Positions 8,846 through 18,448 of a stretch of DNA of 64,000 bases are shown here, one piece after another. The notes below the pieces were generated by a model. It saw nothing but the letters and a program-made list of their open reading frames with translations. It searched no databases and was not told the origin of the DNA. A program made the translations under genes and the position numbers. Within the stretch, counting starts at the first letter, position 1, and every line of letters starts with the position of its first letter. Source of the stretch: CAVYHX01 sp963768415 (GTDB taxonomy: Bacteria > Pseudomonadota > Gammaproteobacteria > UBA9214); the NCBI GenBank assembly GCA_963768415.1, contig CAVYHX010000037.1:27238-91237 (forward strand), given 5' to 3'.

Positions 8846-10468
8846 TCATATCGTACCCGCCACAATCGGGTTGAACGCCGTCAGGCTGTCCATCAGGGTT
8901 GCGTTACCCAGGCCGTGATTGGGAAACAGGCTCGCGAAATTGCCCTGCTCGCCGTGCAGGGCCATGTAATTCAGTACCAGGGTCTCGACCAGCAGGTTGA
9001 CCTGGTTGGCGGCCGGGGTTGCACTGGTCTCGACGGAACCGTCGGCACGGTAGTAACCGAGCTGCTGGTGACGCGCCTGCTCCGCGGCGTTCGCACCCAG
9101 CAGGACCGGACGTGCACCCGGATTGTATACCAGGAAGAATGCGGCTGCCGTGGAGGAGTTATCCCCGGTCCAGACGCCCTTGCCACCGCCGGCAGGACTG
9201 TTGTCCACCATGCCGTTACTGAATACGGAACCGTCACTGTAGACATAGATCATTATGGGCACACCGGCACCGTCATTGGCGCGCGCGGCATACTCGAGGC
9301 AGGCACCGATACACCGGCCTGCGCGCAGGTCGCGCAGCTCGCCGGTCGCACGATCGCCGGTGTGATAATCGTAGCCGCCCATGGTAATGGTGCCGGCGCC
9401 GGAAAAGCCGTTGACGACCATTTTCATCACGGCTGCTGTTTTGCGAAATTCACCATCACTGTCGAATTCAGTCTGGCTGAAAATTCCGCCAGGGCCGACG
9501 ATATCGGTATCGCTGGCAGGATCGAGCAGGGACGGCACACCAAAACGGGCGGCGATGTCCGCCGACTTGACATAACCGCAACGCACCAGGTCCTTGATGA
9601 CGGCATCGGCAGTGACCCGGGTGCTGACCCGGTCCAGCTTCATCTTGCTGATGCGCTCAATCGATTCCATCACTGCAACGGCATCCTCGTGACTCAGCAC
9701 ACCGATTAACTGACCGGTATCCACCATACCGGTCACGTCGGTCGGGCGATCGACCTTGGTCGGCCGGATGGATGCCTCGAACAGCGTATTGGCCTCCTGA
9801 ATCATATTGGCCGGTGCCATCGAATTAGCACCGGATTCCGAACTGCGCGAACCGATCAGTCTGACCAGACTGCCATCGGCACCGGCCATGGCAATCCCGT
9901 ACATGGGATTGTGCGGATTGTTACCGGTGTCGTTATCGGATCGTGCCGGGATGATCGCGCCATTGATTCCGGCACTGCGGCCACCCGCCCGTTCCAGAAT
10001 ACCTGCCAGCATGGCACTGCTCGCGTGGAATGCGAGTCCCAGGTCGGTGTTGATGTAATCCGTCGATCCGGGATCCGGGTTGAGCGATGCAGGCAACATG
10101 TCGCCCGGCAATCCCATCTTGCTGTAACCGGCGGCGGAGAGGAAATCCATTTGTCCGCCCTGCTGTCCCGCAAGGACATTGGACCCGGCGATATTGGCAC
10201 CCCCGGCGAGATCGAAACAGATCAGGGGAATCTTGCCTGCCCCCAGTGACTTGATTCCGCAGGTGGCCTTTAGTGCCTCGATGTCGGGTGACAGGTCAAC
10301 AGCTGCCTGCAACGGGTTGGCGAACAGACTGAACAGTGTTGGCGCCGTGACCAGGCCCATACCCGTCGCCAGTCCCTGGGCGAGAAAATCACGGCGTGTG
10401 CGCGGACGGCCGTGATCGTTCAGACAGAGGGGATCATCCGGTTGCAATATTTTGCGCTTTCTGGCCAT
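8846..10468 (-). CDS. Tat-exported DUF1501-like protein
   Basis: 540 residues. A twin-arginine signal (PRTRRDFLAQG, residues 22-32, followed by a hydrophobic run to LQAA) predicts export of a folded, possibly cofactor-bearing protein. The mature part has FDLAGGANIAGSN, the start expected for DUF1501-type sulfatase-like proteins, and YDYHTG and LFPNHGLGNATL further on. No enzymatic activity is established for this type. It follows the LamG/heme lipoprotein by 22 bases and is probably the last gene of a three-gene transcript (mono-heme protein, LamG/heme lipoprotein, Tat protein). Pairing of a secreted heme protein with a Tat DUF1501/DUF1552-type protein is a recurring arrangement in other bacteria; that link is by analogy. 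Confidence 0.75.
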   Translation of the reverse strand: MARKRKILQPDDPLCLNDHGRPRTRRDFLAQGLATGMGLVTAPTLFSLFANPLQAAVDLSPDIEALKATCGIKSLGAGKIPLICFDLAGGANIAGSNVLAGQQGGQMDFLSAAGYSKMGLPGDMLPASLNPDPGSTDYINTDLGLAFHASSAMLAGILERAGGRSAGINGAIIPARSDNDTGNNPHNPMYGIAMAGADGSLVRLIGSRSSESGANSMAPANMIQEANTLFEASIRPTKVDRPTDVTGMVDTGQLIGVLSHEDAVAVMESIERISKMKLDRVSTRVTADAVIKDLVRCGYVKSADIAARFGVPSLLDPASDTDIVGPGGIFSQTEFDSDGEFRKTAAVMKMVVNGFSGAGTITMGGYDYHTGDRATGELRDLRAGRCIGACLEYAARANDGAGVPIMIYVYSDGSVFSNGMVDNSPAGGGKGVWTGDNSSTAAAFFLVYNPGARPVLLGANAAEQARHQQLGYYRADGSVETSATPAANQVNLLVETLVLNYMALHGEQGNFASLFPNHGLGNATLMDSLTAFNPIVAGTI

Positions 10469-10490
10469 AACGTTTCCTCGGCTTAGATTC

Positions 10491-12986
10491 CTATTGCAGT
10501 AACATGACAGCGCTGCCCAGCGTGGCCGCGCAGCTTGCCTTGACTATCTGTTCGGTGCGCGCAGTGGTCGCACAGGTGGGAGTCGAACCCTGTGCGCAGG
10601 CGGTCAATCCAAGGATAAGACTGTCCAGTTCGGCAGTGACTTGTGCCGGGTCAGGCTGGGTAGTCAGGCCGGACCCCATGATATTGGCCAGTAGCGGGGT
10701 AATAATCAGGTCGCGCTGCGCTTCATTATCAAAAGCAGTCGCGGCAGTCTCTCCAAAGTCGAACCCGGGAAAATAGTCGCCGCGCAGGATCTGACCGTTG
10801 TTATCCACCAGCGCATTGCAGTATTCGATCGCCAGTTGCGCCACGGCCATCTGATGCGCAGACAGGAAACCCTCGATACTCTCGACCGTCGGCAGTTGCT
10901 GTTTGATGGTTGTAAATACCTTCTTCACGCCGGTGTTTTCGGTACTCACGCGGGTCGCCGCAGCCATGCTGGCATTGATTTCATCGAAGATGCGCACCCC
11001 GATGACAGCTGCCTCCGGCAGGTCCGGCGGTGGAGCCGGAGTTAGTGGCTCGGGCTCAAGCACAATATTGATATTGTCTCCAAATACCTCGAATGTAAGA
11101 AAAAACTCATCCGCATCCGGGCCCTTCTCGAGGGCGATGACGGTGCCTAGCGCGGACAGTAGCTGGCCGCTTGCCGCGTTGTAGAGCGAGCTGCTGATGG
11201 TGGTATCCAGGTTTTGATAGGCCTGCCCGACCACCGCTTCCTTGCCGTTGATGCCGATACGCATGCCCGCGACGGGAAAGTCAGCGGGAGTAGCCGTCGG
11301 GTCGAGACTGATGAACACCGGCTGGTTGAACAGGTAGCTGTGGTTATCGAACTGGCTGACCTCGAACAGGACATAACTCTCCGGCATGGCTACGAGGTCA
11401 GACACGCTGAACAGCAGGTAGAATTTCTGGCCGACACCCGCAGTGAAGTTCTGCATGATCTGATCGGGAGACAACGCGCGGTTGTGGATAGCCACCAGGC
11501 GCAGTTTTCCCAGCCATGGTTTATCGCCGGACACCTCATTGCCGAGGACAAAGGCGAAGTTGTCCTGCCAGTCGATCAGCGTTCCACCCGCAGCCGGGTC
11601 CAGGTCATCGGTAAACACACCATTCACATAGATGCGCCGCCCGTTAACCGGATCGTAAGTGACTACAACGTGTTGCAGGGTGGCCTGCAGGTCCTCGTCG
11701 CCAGCGTCCGTTGACAGGGCCGGATCGCCGTTGGCGTCGGTAGCCGTACTGCGATTAAGAAAATCGTAATTGTAGAGGGTCTGCCCGAGCGTGAAGTTGC
11801 GTGTGCTCGTTCCTGCGGAGTAGCTGATGATGCGTGCCGGACCGTCCTGACTGACGTTGGCGGGAACGACCCAGCCCTCAATGGAATACTCGGAGGTCGC
11901 TGTGATGAGATCGTGCAGTTTCTTGCTGGCCGTGGTCAGGCCCTGCGCCTTGCCGCCACTGAGATCGATACCGTAACCACCCACCCATCCTACGTTGCCA
12001 CTCAGGGTCAGATGCAGGGCCGGCTCCACACCACTGGTATCGAATGCCGTTGTACCCTGCCCCGTCTTGAACTCGTACAGGGCTATGACATTCGCCTCAT
12101 GACGATTGCCGCCACTGGCAAGGAGACCGTCAGGCAAGGTCAGCGCCTTGCTGGTGAAAAGCCCCTGGTCGATTTCGGTCACATCGACCTGCTGGGCAAA
12201 GGCCGTAATCGCCGCCAGCATGTCGTCCGCATCGTCCTGACAGTCGCTGGTCCAGCAGTTGTGGAATTCAGCACGCAGCCGCGCCACAAAACGTGAATTC
12301 GCTGGAATATCCAGGTCCATCTTGGATTTGGCTGCTTCATACGCAGTCTCCGGACTGGCATCGGCAAAAAACGGGGACTGCGCATTGGTTGCGGAATTGA
12401 CGTGACATTCGGCACAGTGGGCAGTCAGCAGCGGATGGACGGTGCTGGCGAACAGGTCTGGTTCCAGCGGAAAGCTGCGGCTATCCGAGGGGTCGTACAG
12501 CGGTGGCGCAACCAGTTCAATCTGCCGGGCAGAACCGGCAGCCTCGCCCACCCAGGCTTCGATATACGCCGTAATGACATCACCGCAGGCACTGTCACTG
12601 GCTAGCCAGCAGTTGTGACCGCCGGCCACCTTGGTGACCATGCGCGAAGCGGACGGATTATCAATGTCGACAATGGTGTTGGCCGCCGCATAGGCGAGGT
12701 TGATATCATCTGACCGTACAAAGGCGGGTGACTGACCATTGGTGCCGTGACAGGCGCCGCAGCGGTTCTGTTCGACGAGGTTGTCCCAGACATTGAGCTT
12801 GAAGGCCTGTATATCAGCCGTTGCCGGTGGCATACCGGTATAGTTCTGCGTGACACTGTTGTTGCCGGTGAAAGGATTTGCCGTGGTACTTTCGCCACCG
12901 CACCCGCCCAGCCCGGTTGTCACCAGCACTATCAATATCGCTGCAAGGGGTTCCCGGAAGAGCGTTGCTATAGTTTGATTACTCAT
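10491..12986 (-). CDS. Surface lipoprotein with two c-type heme motifs and a LamG domain
   Basis: About 831 residues from the ATG at 12986, which overlaps the stop of the preceding gene by eight bases. The N-terminus is a lipoprotein signal (LVTTGLGGC, Cys about residue 29). Two cytochrome c motifs follow, NRCGACHG (about residue 76) and HCAECH (about residue 187), each accompanied later by a conserved HNCW segment. A concanavalin-like LamG region covers roughly residues 300-550 (SGNVGWVGGYGIDLSG, YSIEGWVVPANVS, VVTYDPVNGRRIYVNG, WLGKLRLVAIHNRALS). The C-terminal 250 residues are unassigned. A plausible role is carbohydrate or surface binding linked to electron transfer. Cluster partners are the mono-heme protein upstream and the Tat protein downstream. 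Confidence 0.75.
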   Translation of the reverse strand: MSNQTIATLFREPLAAILIVLVTTGLGGCGGESTTANPFTGNNSVTQNYTGMPPATADIQAFKLNVWDNLVEQNRCGACHGTNGQSPAFVRSDDINLAYAAANTIVDIDNPSASRMVTKVAGGHNCWLASDSACGDVITAYIEAWVGEAAGSARQIELVAPPLYDPSDSRSFPLEPDLFASTVHPLLTAHCAECHVNSATNAQSPFFADASPETAYEAAKSKMDLDIPANSRFVARLRAEFHNCWTSDCQDDADDMLAAITAFAQQVDVTEIDQGLFTSKALTLPDGLLASGGNRHEANVIALYEFKTGQGTTAFDTSGVEPALHLTLSGNVGWVGGYGIDLSGGKAQGLTTASKKLHDLITATSEYSIEGWVVPANVSQDGPARIISYSAGTSTRNFTLGQTLYNYDFLNRSTATDANGDPALSTDAGDEDLQATLQHVVVTYDPVNGRRIYVNGVFTDDLDPAAGGTLIDWQDNFAFVLGNEVSGDKPWLGKLRLVAIHNRALSPDQIMQNFTAGVGQKFYLLFSVSDLVAMPESYVLFEVSQFDNHSYLFNQPVFISLDPTATPADFPVAGMRIGINGKEAVVGQAYQNLDTTISSSLYNAASGQLLSALGTVIALEKGPDADEFFLTFEVFGDNINIVLEPEPLTPAPPPDLPEAAVIGVRIFDEINASMAAATRVSTENTGVKKVFTTIKQQLPTVESIEGFLSAHQMAVAQLAIEYCNALVDNNGQILRGDYFPGFDFGETAATAFDNEAQRDLIITPLLANIMGSGLTTQPDPAQVTAELDSLILGLTACAQGSTPTCATTARTEQIVKASCAATLGSAVMLLQ

Positions 12987-14199
12987 TGGCCAGATCCGCC
13001 GCGCAATAGACGGCTGATTCTGCAAACACCGTCTTCAGGTTGTAGTTGTCTGTCCGGAATGACTGGACCATTGCGTCGATCTGGTCACGATCATCGCCGT
13101 TACCCGGTTCCCGCAGACACACCGTTTTGAATACCTTGCTCACCTGGCAGCGGGCGAAGGCCTCGCTGTTGGCCAGCTCCTGGCCAAGAGACGCGGCACC
13201 ATTTCCACTGCCGTTCATACTGACCTGGCTGGCGTCCCAGTCCCAGCCGAGCAGGGCATTGCGGCCGCTGCGCCAGTAGTTATCCCAGTGATCATCCGGC
13301 GTGACATAGCCGTACTTGAAGGTATCGGCGTTGATCAGGTACTTGGGCTGCACGGAACCGGGCGTATACAGCAGACGTCCCGATCCCTCATCGAAGTTGT
13401 AGTACGCGAATGCCTGTGCCATGGGGTCCATGCCATTGTGACAACCCACGCAGGAATTGAGGAATATCCGGCTGTCACCACCCGGACTGCGCGAGACATC
13501 CTGGCGGATCCGGTCCGGTGCGCGCGTCGTGTCCTTGACCTGCTCCATGTCATTGCACAGATGGTTCAGCAGGGTGAAGCGGAACATGGCGCGATTGGTG
13601 CCGGCGACGAAAAATGCCTCGGCGGCCGCACGCGTTGTCATCACGCCGGCTATCGCTTCGTCAGGCAGATCCGTTACAGCCGACTGCGAAGTGGGTACCA
13701 GGTTATCCTTGAGATCGATGCCCTGCGCCTCCATGGTCTTGTAGTGGTCATTGTTGTTCATCGAGTAGGCCGGCAATCCCAGTCCGGCTTTTCCTGTATA
13801 TACGAGATCCGCAGAGAGCAGCCGGTTGAACGGCACATTGTCACGCACCATGCCGATCACGGTGGCGGTGTAATCGTTCAGCGGCGCGAACATGGTCCGG
13901 TCGCGATTCGTCCACGGGGTCGCCATATTCTTCAGGGTGACGTTATAGAAGGCACTGTTATCCATGGCCATCAGCGCGGCACCCACCGCATCATTGCCGG
14001 CGATGGCCGCCTCCATCTCATCGAGTACGGTTTCCGCTGGCGGGACACCTGCAATGCGGTCATGGATGCGCCTGGCCTGGCGGCGATCCACGACATCGGC
14101 ATTGGCAACCGCGAAGCCATCCAGGATCAGGCACAGGGTCACAAGAACAACACAGACCACTGAGCGCCTTTTATTACTGAATAATCGAGTACTCGTCAT
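12979..14199 (-). CDS. Exported mono-heme protein of unknown function
   Basis: 406 residues with a signal peptide (VVLVTLCLILDGFAVANA). One c-type heme motif, NSCVGCHNGMDPMAQAF, lies at about residue 246. It is followed by AYYNFDEG, and near the end by LANSEAFARCQVSKVFKTVC, an arrangement reminiscent of DUF1588/DUF1585-type cytochrome-like proteins (heme motif, then D-P-x-G/A, then a Cys-containing S-E-x-F segment). This resemblance is by eye only. It is the first gene of the minus-strand redox cluster. The 234 bases between it and the divergent heme lipoprotein at 14434 probably hold promoters for both. Confidence 0.7.
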   Translation of the reverse strand: MTSTRLFSNKRRSVVCVVLVTLCLILDGFAVANADVVDRRQARRIHDRIAGVPPAETVLDEMEAAIAGNDAVGAALMAMDNSAFYNVTLKNMATPWTNRDRTMFAPLNDYTATVIGMVRDNVPFNRLLSADLVYTGKAGLGLPAYSMNNNDHYKTMEAQGIDLKDNLVPTSQSAVTDLPDEAIAGVMTTRAAAEAFFVAGTNRAMFRFTLLNHLCNDMEQVKDTTRAPDRIRQDVSRSPGGDSRIFLNSCVGCHNGMDPMAQAFAYYNFDEGSGRLLYTPGSVQPKYLINADTFKYGYVTPDDHWDNYWRSGRNALLGWDWDASQVSMNGSGNGAASLGQELANSEAFARCQVSKVFKTVCLREPGNGDDRDQIDAMVQSFRTDNYNLKTVFAESAVYCAADLANE

Positions 14200-14433
14200 A
14201 ACAGTCTCATCCCGCCTTGTGCATGGTTGTAGATCCTGAAGATTATTGCGCCGGTTTTCTGTGAAAGGCGTCTCGGAACGGCACTCCGGTCCCGCCTATA
14301 GTGAAATTGCAGTATGCGTACTGTGTGCAGCGCGATCCCGTTCACAGTCAGGTGACAGGAATATTTTCCTGCGCACGCCGTACGCGGACTCTGTAATTCG
14401 CGGCACGCAGACGCATGCAGGAATGAGACAATA

Positions 14434-17051
14434 ATGAACCGGACAAACGATTTGATCTGTCGATGCAGTAATTTATGCCGGAGTTATCTGCTTGCCGGGG
14501 TGGCGGGCATGCTGCTGACGGCTTGTGGCGGCAGCGGCGAGGGACAGGATCCGGATCCACTGGTTGAGGATTTCGGTATTGCCTTCGTTGCACGTCCGGT
14601 GCCGATGGATGAAGAAGGCATTCCGGTACAGCCCGATATTCGCGAAGTGACCACCTTCAATGCGGGTGCCGATCTTTTTTACCGCGAGCTGGCCTCACCG
14701 AGCGCACCGGAACGCAACGTAACAGTCGCCTTCACCGGTGGCATGGGCGACGTGAAGGATGTAGAAGCTTCCTACGACGGCGAGAAACTGCTGTTTGCGA
14801 TGCGTGCCCCCGAGATCGAGAATGCCGATCCGGAAGACCAGCCAAAATGGAATATCTGGGAGTACGAGATCGCCACCGATCTGTTACAGCGCATAATTCC
14901 GTCAGACATTACCGCCGAAGCCGGCCATGATGTAGCGCCATACTACCTGCCGGATGGCCGCATCATCTTCTCCTCGACCCGCCAGCGTCAGTCCAAAGCC
15001 ATCTTGCTGGACGAAGGCAAACCACAATTTCCCGCATTGGACGAGGATACCGGCGAGCCGGCAGCGGTACTGCATGTCATGAATGCCGACGGCAGTGACA
15101 TCCATCAGGTGTCCTTCAACCAAAGTCATGACCTGGATCCCGTGGTGCTGTCCAGCGGCGAAGTTGTCTTCAGCCGATGGGATGGCATGGGAAACCGGAA
15201 TACCATCAGCCTCTACAAGATGCACCCGGACGGGACTGAACTCGAAATACTGTATGGCGCCCACAGCCATGACATCACGAATGTCGACAGGCGCGGCCTG
15301 CATTTCCTGCAGCCAAGGGAACGTGCCGACGGCCGGCTGTCGAGTATCTTCACACGCCTGACCGACACCTACCGGGGTGGTGATCTGGTTGTCATCGACA
15401 CGCTTAACTATATTGACGAGGACCAGCCGACCGCATCCAATCAGGTACTGATGTCCGGCCCGGGTCATGTTTCAGCCACCGTTAATGTGACCAATGACAT
15501 CGACACGTCGACTCAGGAGGTCCTGCCATCACCCGGGGGACGCTACAGCTCTGCATACCCGCTCCTGGATGGCACTGACCGGGCCCTGGTCAGCTGGAAT
15601 CTGTGCCGCTTGATGGAAAACGACATCATCGTGCCATGTAGCACTGAGCGTCTGGTCGACCCACTGGCAGTGGAGGCGCCACCGCTGTATGGCATCTTCA
15701 TGTATAACCTCGCAAACAAGACGCAACAGCCGATTGTCGCGCCACGGGAAGGTATGACCTACACCGATGTGGTAGCCGCGCAACCACGTGATCTCCCCGC
15801 CGTCATCTTCGACAAGGCCCCCGGAATTGATCTCGACCCGGAACTCGTCAGTGAAGATGCCGGCATCCTGAACATTCGCAGTGTCTATGATATTGATGGC
15901 GTGGATACCGCCGTGCCGGACATACCCACACAGGCCGACCCGGCCGAGACCACTGCAGCTGACCGCCCTGCCCGCTTTCTGCGCATCATCAAGGCAGTCG
16001 GTATCCCCGATGACGATGTCCGTGACTTCCGGTCATCTGCCTTCGGCGCCAGCAGTGCACAGCAAATGCGTGAAATCGTCGGTTATGTCCCTGTGCAACC
16101 CGACGGTTCCGTGCGGGTCAAGGTACCGGCCTATACGCCCCTGGCGATCAGTGTTGTAGACAAGAGCGGGCAGCGTATCGGCGGACGGCATCAGAGCTGG
16201 TTGCAGCTGCGTGCGGGCGAGACGGTGAACTGCAGCGGTTGTCATGACCATAGCACAGGTATCCCGCACGGCCATCCAGAGGCACCGCCCTCGGTTTATG
16301 CCGGCGCCCCGGTAACAGGCCTGCCGTTCCCCAATACCGATCCGGCCCTGTTTGCTAATTTCGCCGAGACCATGGCAGAAACACTGACCCGGCTGGACAC
16401 CACGGCACTGCTGCCGACCGTTGATATGGTCTATCGGGATGTCTGGACTGACGAAACACCCCCAAACGGACGCCCCAAAGACCCTGACTACAGTATCCTC
16501 TATGCCGGTTTGAATTCACCGACCCCGGCTACAGGTGCATGCCAGGACAGCTGGAACATGACCTGCCGCACCATTATTCATTATGAACAGCACATTCACC
16601 CCCTGTGGAAACTGAACCGGGGGGGGATACCTGTACCAATTGTCATCACACCGGTGACCCCCAGTTTACCGAGCATCAGCTGGATCTGACCGACGGGCCA
16701 TCAAGCGATGTTCCGGATCACTTCAATGCCTACCGGGAACTGGTCGTCAGGGACATCCTGCAGGAACGCGTCAACGGAATCCTGCAGGATGTCATGGTAC
16801 CGGTAATAGACCCTGTTACCGGCCTGCCGTTACTGGACCCGGTTAGCGGCCTTCCGGTCATGGAACCGGTCTTCACACCTTCACCGATGTCGGTTGCCGG
16901 CGCACGCGCCAGCAGCACGTTTTTCAGCCGCTTCGAACCCGATGGCAGCCACGCAGGCCGTCTCACTGCGGCTGAACTGCGCCTGCTTGCGGAATGGGTG
17001 GATATCGGCGCGCAGTACTACAACGACCCGTTTGCCGCTCCGCTCAACTAG
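14434..17051 (+). pseudogene. Heme lipoprotein related to hydrazine-synthase-alpha-like proteins, frameshifted in a G8 tract
   Basis: Lipoprotein signal (GVAGMLLTACGGSG). Beta-propeller-like repeats follow (VEASYDGEKLLFAMR, YYLPDGRIIFSST, HVMNADGSDIHQVSFN, DPVVLSSGEVVFSRWDG), as in TolB/WD-type and HzsA-like proteins. A first c-type heme motif, NCSGCHDH, lies at about residue 599. The frame is lost at a run of eight G (16619-16626). In the next frame a second motif, CTNCHHTGD (16632 onward), and a C-terminal domain (DGSHAGRLTAAELRLLAEWVDIGAQYY) run to 17051. One more or two fewer G restores a protein of about 872 residues. The gene lies divergent to the mono-heme/LamG/Tat cluster and probably belongs with it. 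Hydrazine synthesis is not implied; the family is broad. Confidence 0.75.
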
Positions 17052-17074
17052 GGAAGCTGTGATTGATTATTATC

Positions 17075-17106
17075 CAGTCATCCCGGCGCAGGCCGGGATC
17101 CAGTTA
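17075..17106. repeat. Palindromic intergenic repeat (CCCGGC-GCAG-GCCGGG)
   Basis: The stem CCCGGC/GCCGGG around GCAG, with flanks GTCAT and ATCCAG, matches the layout of a widespread proteobacterial intergenic palindrome. It lies 30 bases after the end of the heme lipoprotein gene and could act as a transcript-end structure. Confidence 0.5.
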
Positions 17107-17120
17107 CCGGCTTAATTTTA

Positions 17121-17420
17121 TGGATCTTCCCCTGATTGAGTGAGTAACACATCAATTTAGACGAGGCGCATTCCTGCTGATGGCAAGGTTGCAGGCCGAA
17201 TGAATTCGGCCCTACTCAATCAAACCTGTAGGGTCGAATTCATTCGACCAGCGGCGTTTCAGCGTCATTGAGTCAAACCTGTAGGGTCGAATTCATTCGA
17301 CCAGCGGTGTTTCAGCGTCACTGAATCAGACCTGTAGGGTCGAATTCATTCGACCAGCGGTGTTTCAGCGTCATTGAATCAGACCTGTAGGGTCGAATTC
17401 ATTCGACCAGCGGTGTTTCA
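17121..17420 (+). repeat. REP/REPIN-like mosaic repeat, locus A (four 53-bp units)
   Basis: A leader (TGGATCTTCCCCTGATTGAG) begins at 17121. An inverted GTAG-headed palindrome (GGCCGAATGAATTCGGCC followed by CTAC) ends at 17214. Four direct units with a period of exactly 53 bases follow at 17228, 17281, 17334 and 17387. Each unit starts GTAG, has the hairpin GGTCGAATTCATTCGACC, and a spacer of the form AGCGG(C/T)GTTTCAGCGTCA. The array ends abruptly at about 17420, where the decayed transposase fragment starts. The right-hand module seen at loci B and C is missing here. Confidence 0.85.
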
Positions 17421-17524
17421 TCATAATCGCCAATATTCCGAACCAGGCCCGCGGGTAACCGTGGTGATGTAATAGGCTTGATGGTGCAGGGAATGACGCC
17501 CCTGCGCAATTAGTCGTAGGACAT
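17421..17524 (-). pseudogene. Decayed 5' fragment of a REP-associated tyrosine transposase (RAYT)
   Basis: A perfect ribosome site (AAGGAGGT) precedes an ATG at 17524. The frame reads MSYD and stops; one base later the sequence continues IAQGRHSLHHQAYYITTVTRG. This closely resembles the conserved N-terminus of REP-associated tyrosine transposases (M-S-Y-x-x-L-R-x-G-R-x-S, then Y-x-x-T-T-V-T). A single missing base after GAC explains the break. The catalytic His-x-His and Tyr are absent because the fragment ends at the repeat array. It is non-functional, but it ties the adjacent GTAG-headed palindromes to a RAYT origin. Confidence 0.6.
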
Positions 17525-17707
17525 GGTGACCTCCTTATGAACCTGCCGGAATATTGCGGGTACCTGGAGCAGACAAAATGCCAGGCATCATACCGGGCAA
17601 AATCATGTGCATGAAAAGCGTTAACCAGTCCGCAAATCCGGGAGAATACTTTAAAGGGTCCGCCACGTGTGCCGTATGTAAAAGGTATTCTCCGCCGGAT
17701 AAATACC

Positions 17708-18448
17708 ATGCGAATCCTGTTGCTTTCATTCATCCTGCTGCTCGGTTCCATGACCTCGACAGCATATGGTGAAAGTCGGTATTTCGAGGTCGAGGTCGCG
17801 GAACCCTATATTGAATTACATACGGGTCCGGGCAGGGGTTACCCGGTTTTCCATGTCGCAGACCGGGGTGCACAGCTAACGGTGATCAAGCGCCGCACGG
17901 ACTGGTTCAAGGTGCGGACAGACAAGGGCAAGGAAGGCTGGGTGACACGGGCGCAAATGGAACTGACGCTGACACGCGCCGGTGAACCGGCACAGTTCGC
18001 CGAACCGCAGATCGGTGACTTTACCCGGCGTCGCTGGGAAGGCGGACTGCTTGGCGGTGATTTTGAGGGGGCTAATATCATGACAGTCTATGCAGCCTAT
18101 ACGATGACACCCAACCTGTCTGCCGAGGTATCCGTATCACAGGCATTCAGAAACTCCTCAAGCATCATTCTTGCCGGTATCAGTCTCGTCGCGCAACCGT
18201 TCCCGGAATGGCGCCTGGCACCGTTTTTCTCACTTGGTACAGGCGCCATCCACACCGATCCGAATATCACGCGGGGTGCGAAGGATGATCATATTGAACA
18301 GATCGGCAGTGTCGGGGCAGGTCTGCGCTGGTACCTCAACCGCCGCTTCATATTGCGCGCCGAGTATCGAAACCATGTCATCTTCCAGAATACGGATGAC
18401 AACCAGGAGATAGACGAATGGAAAGCAGGATTAGCATTTTTCTTCTGA
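17708..18448 (+). CDS. Exported SH3-domain outer-membrane barrel protein
   Basis: About 246 residues. Signal peptide ILLLSFILLLGSMTSTAYG. A bacterial SH3 domain follows (AEPYIELHTGPGRGYPVFHV, TDWFKVRTDKGKEGWV, residues ~25-85). The rest is a small barrel (GANIMTVYAAYTMTPNLSAEV to EWKAGLAFFF, ending in aromatic residues). ATG 17708 is chosen because the signal peptide starts there; the frame opens further upstream without one. It is the first gene of an envelope operon. Its 3' end overlaps the next gene by 31 bases, so the two are coupled. Function unknown; peptidoglycan contact through the SH3 domain with the barrel in the outer membrane is an inference. Confidence 0.75.
   Translation: MRILLLSFILLLGSMTSTAYGESRYFEVEVAEPYIELHTGPGRGYPVFHVADRGAQLTVIKRRTDWFKVRTDKGKEGWVTRAQMELTLTRAGEPAQFAEPQIGDFTRRRWEGGLLGGDFEGANIMTVYAAYTMTPNLSAEVSVSQAFRNSSSIILAGISLVAQPFPEWRLAPFFSLGTGAIHTDPNITRGAKDDHIEQIGSVGAGLRWYLNRRFILRAEYRNHVIFQNTDDNQEIDEWKAGLAFFF

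Noticed and set aside
13288..14163. 291-codon plus-strand open frame opposite the mono-heme gene
   Set aside because: Antisense shadow; the minus-strand frame has a signal peptide and heme motif.
14434..17051. True hydrazine synthase and anammox metabolism
   Set aside because: Only a fold-level resemblance to HzsA-like proteins; no HzsB/C or other anammox genes, and the family is widespread outside anammox bacteria.
17228..17440. Possible CRISPR array
   Set aside because: The 53-bp units are contiguous and nearly identical over their full length, with no unique spacers; they are hairpin repeats with GTAG heads, and no cas genes are present.
17371..17751. 126-codon minus-strand open frame across the repeat array
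   Set aside because: It runs through repeats in a frame different from the RAYT-like fragment and has no ribosome site at its start.
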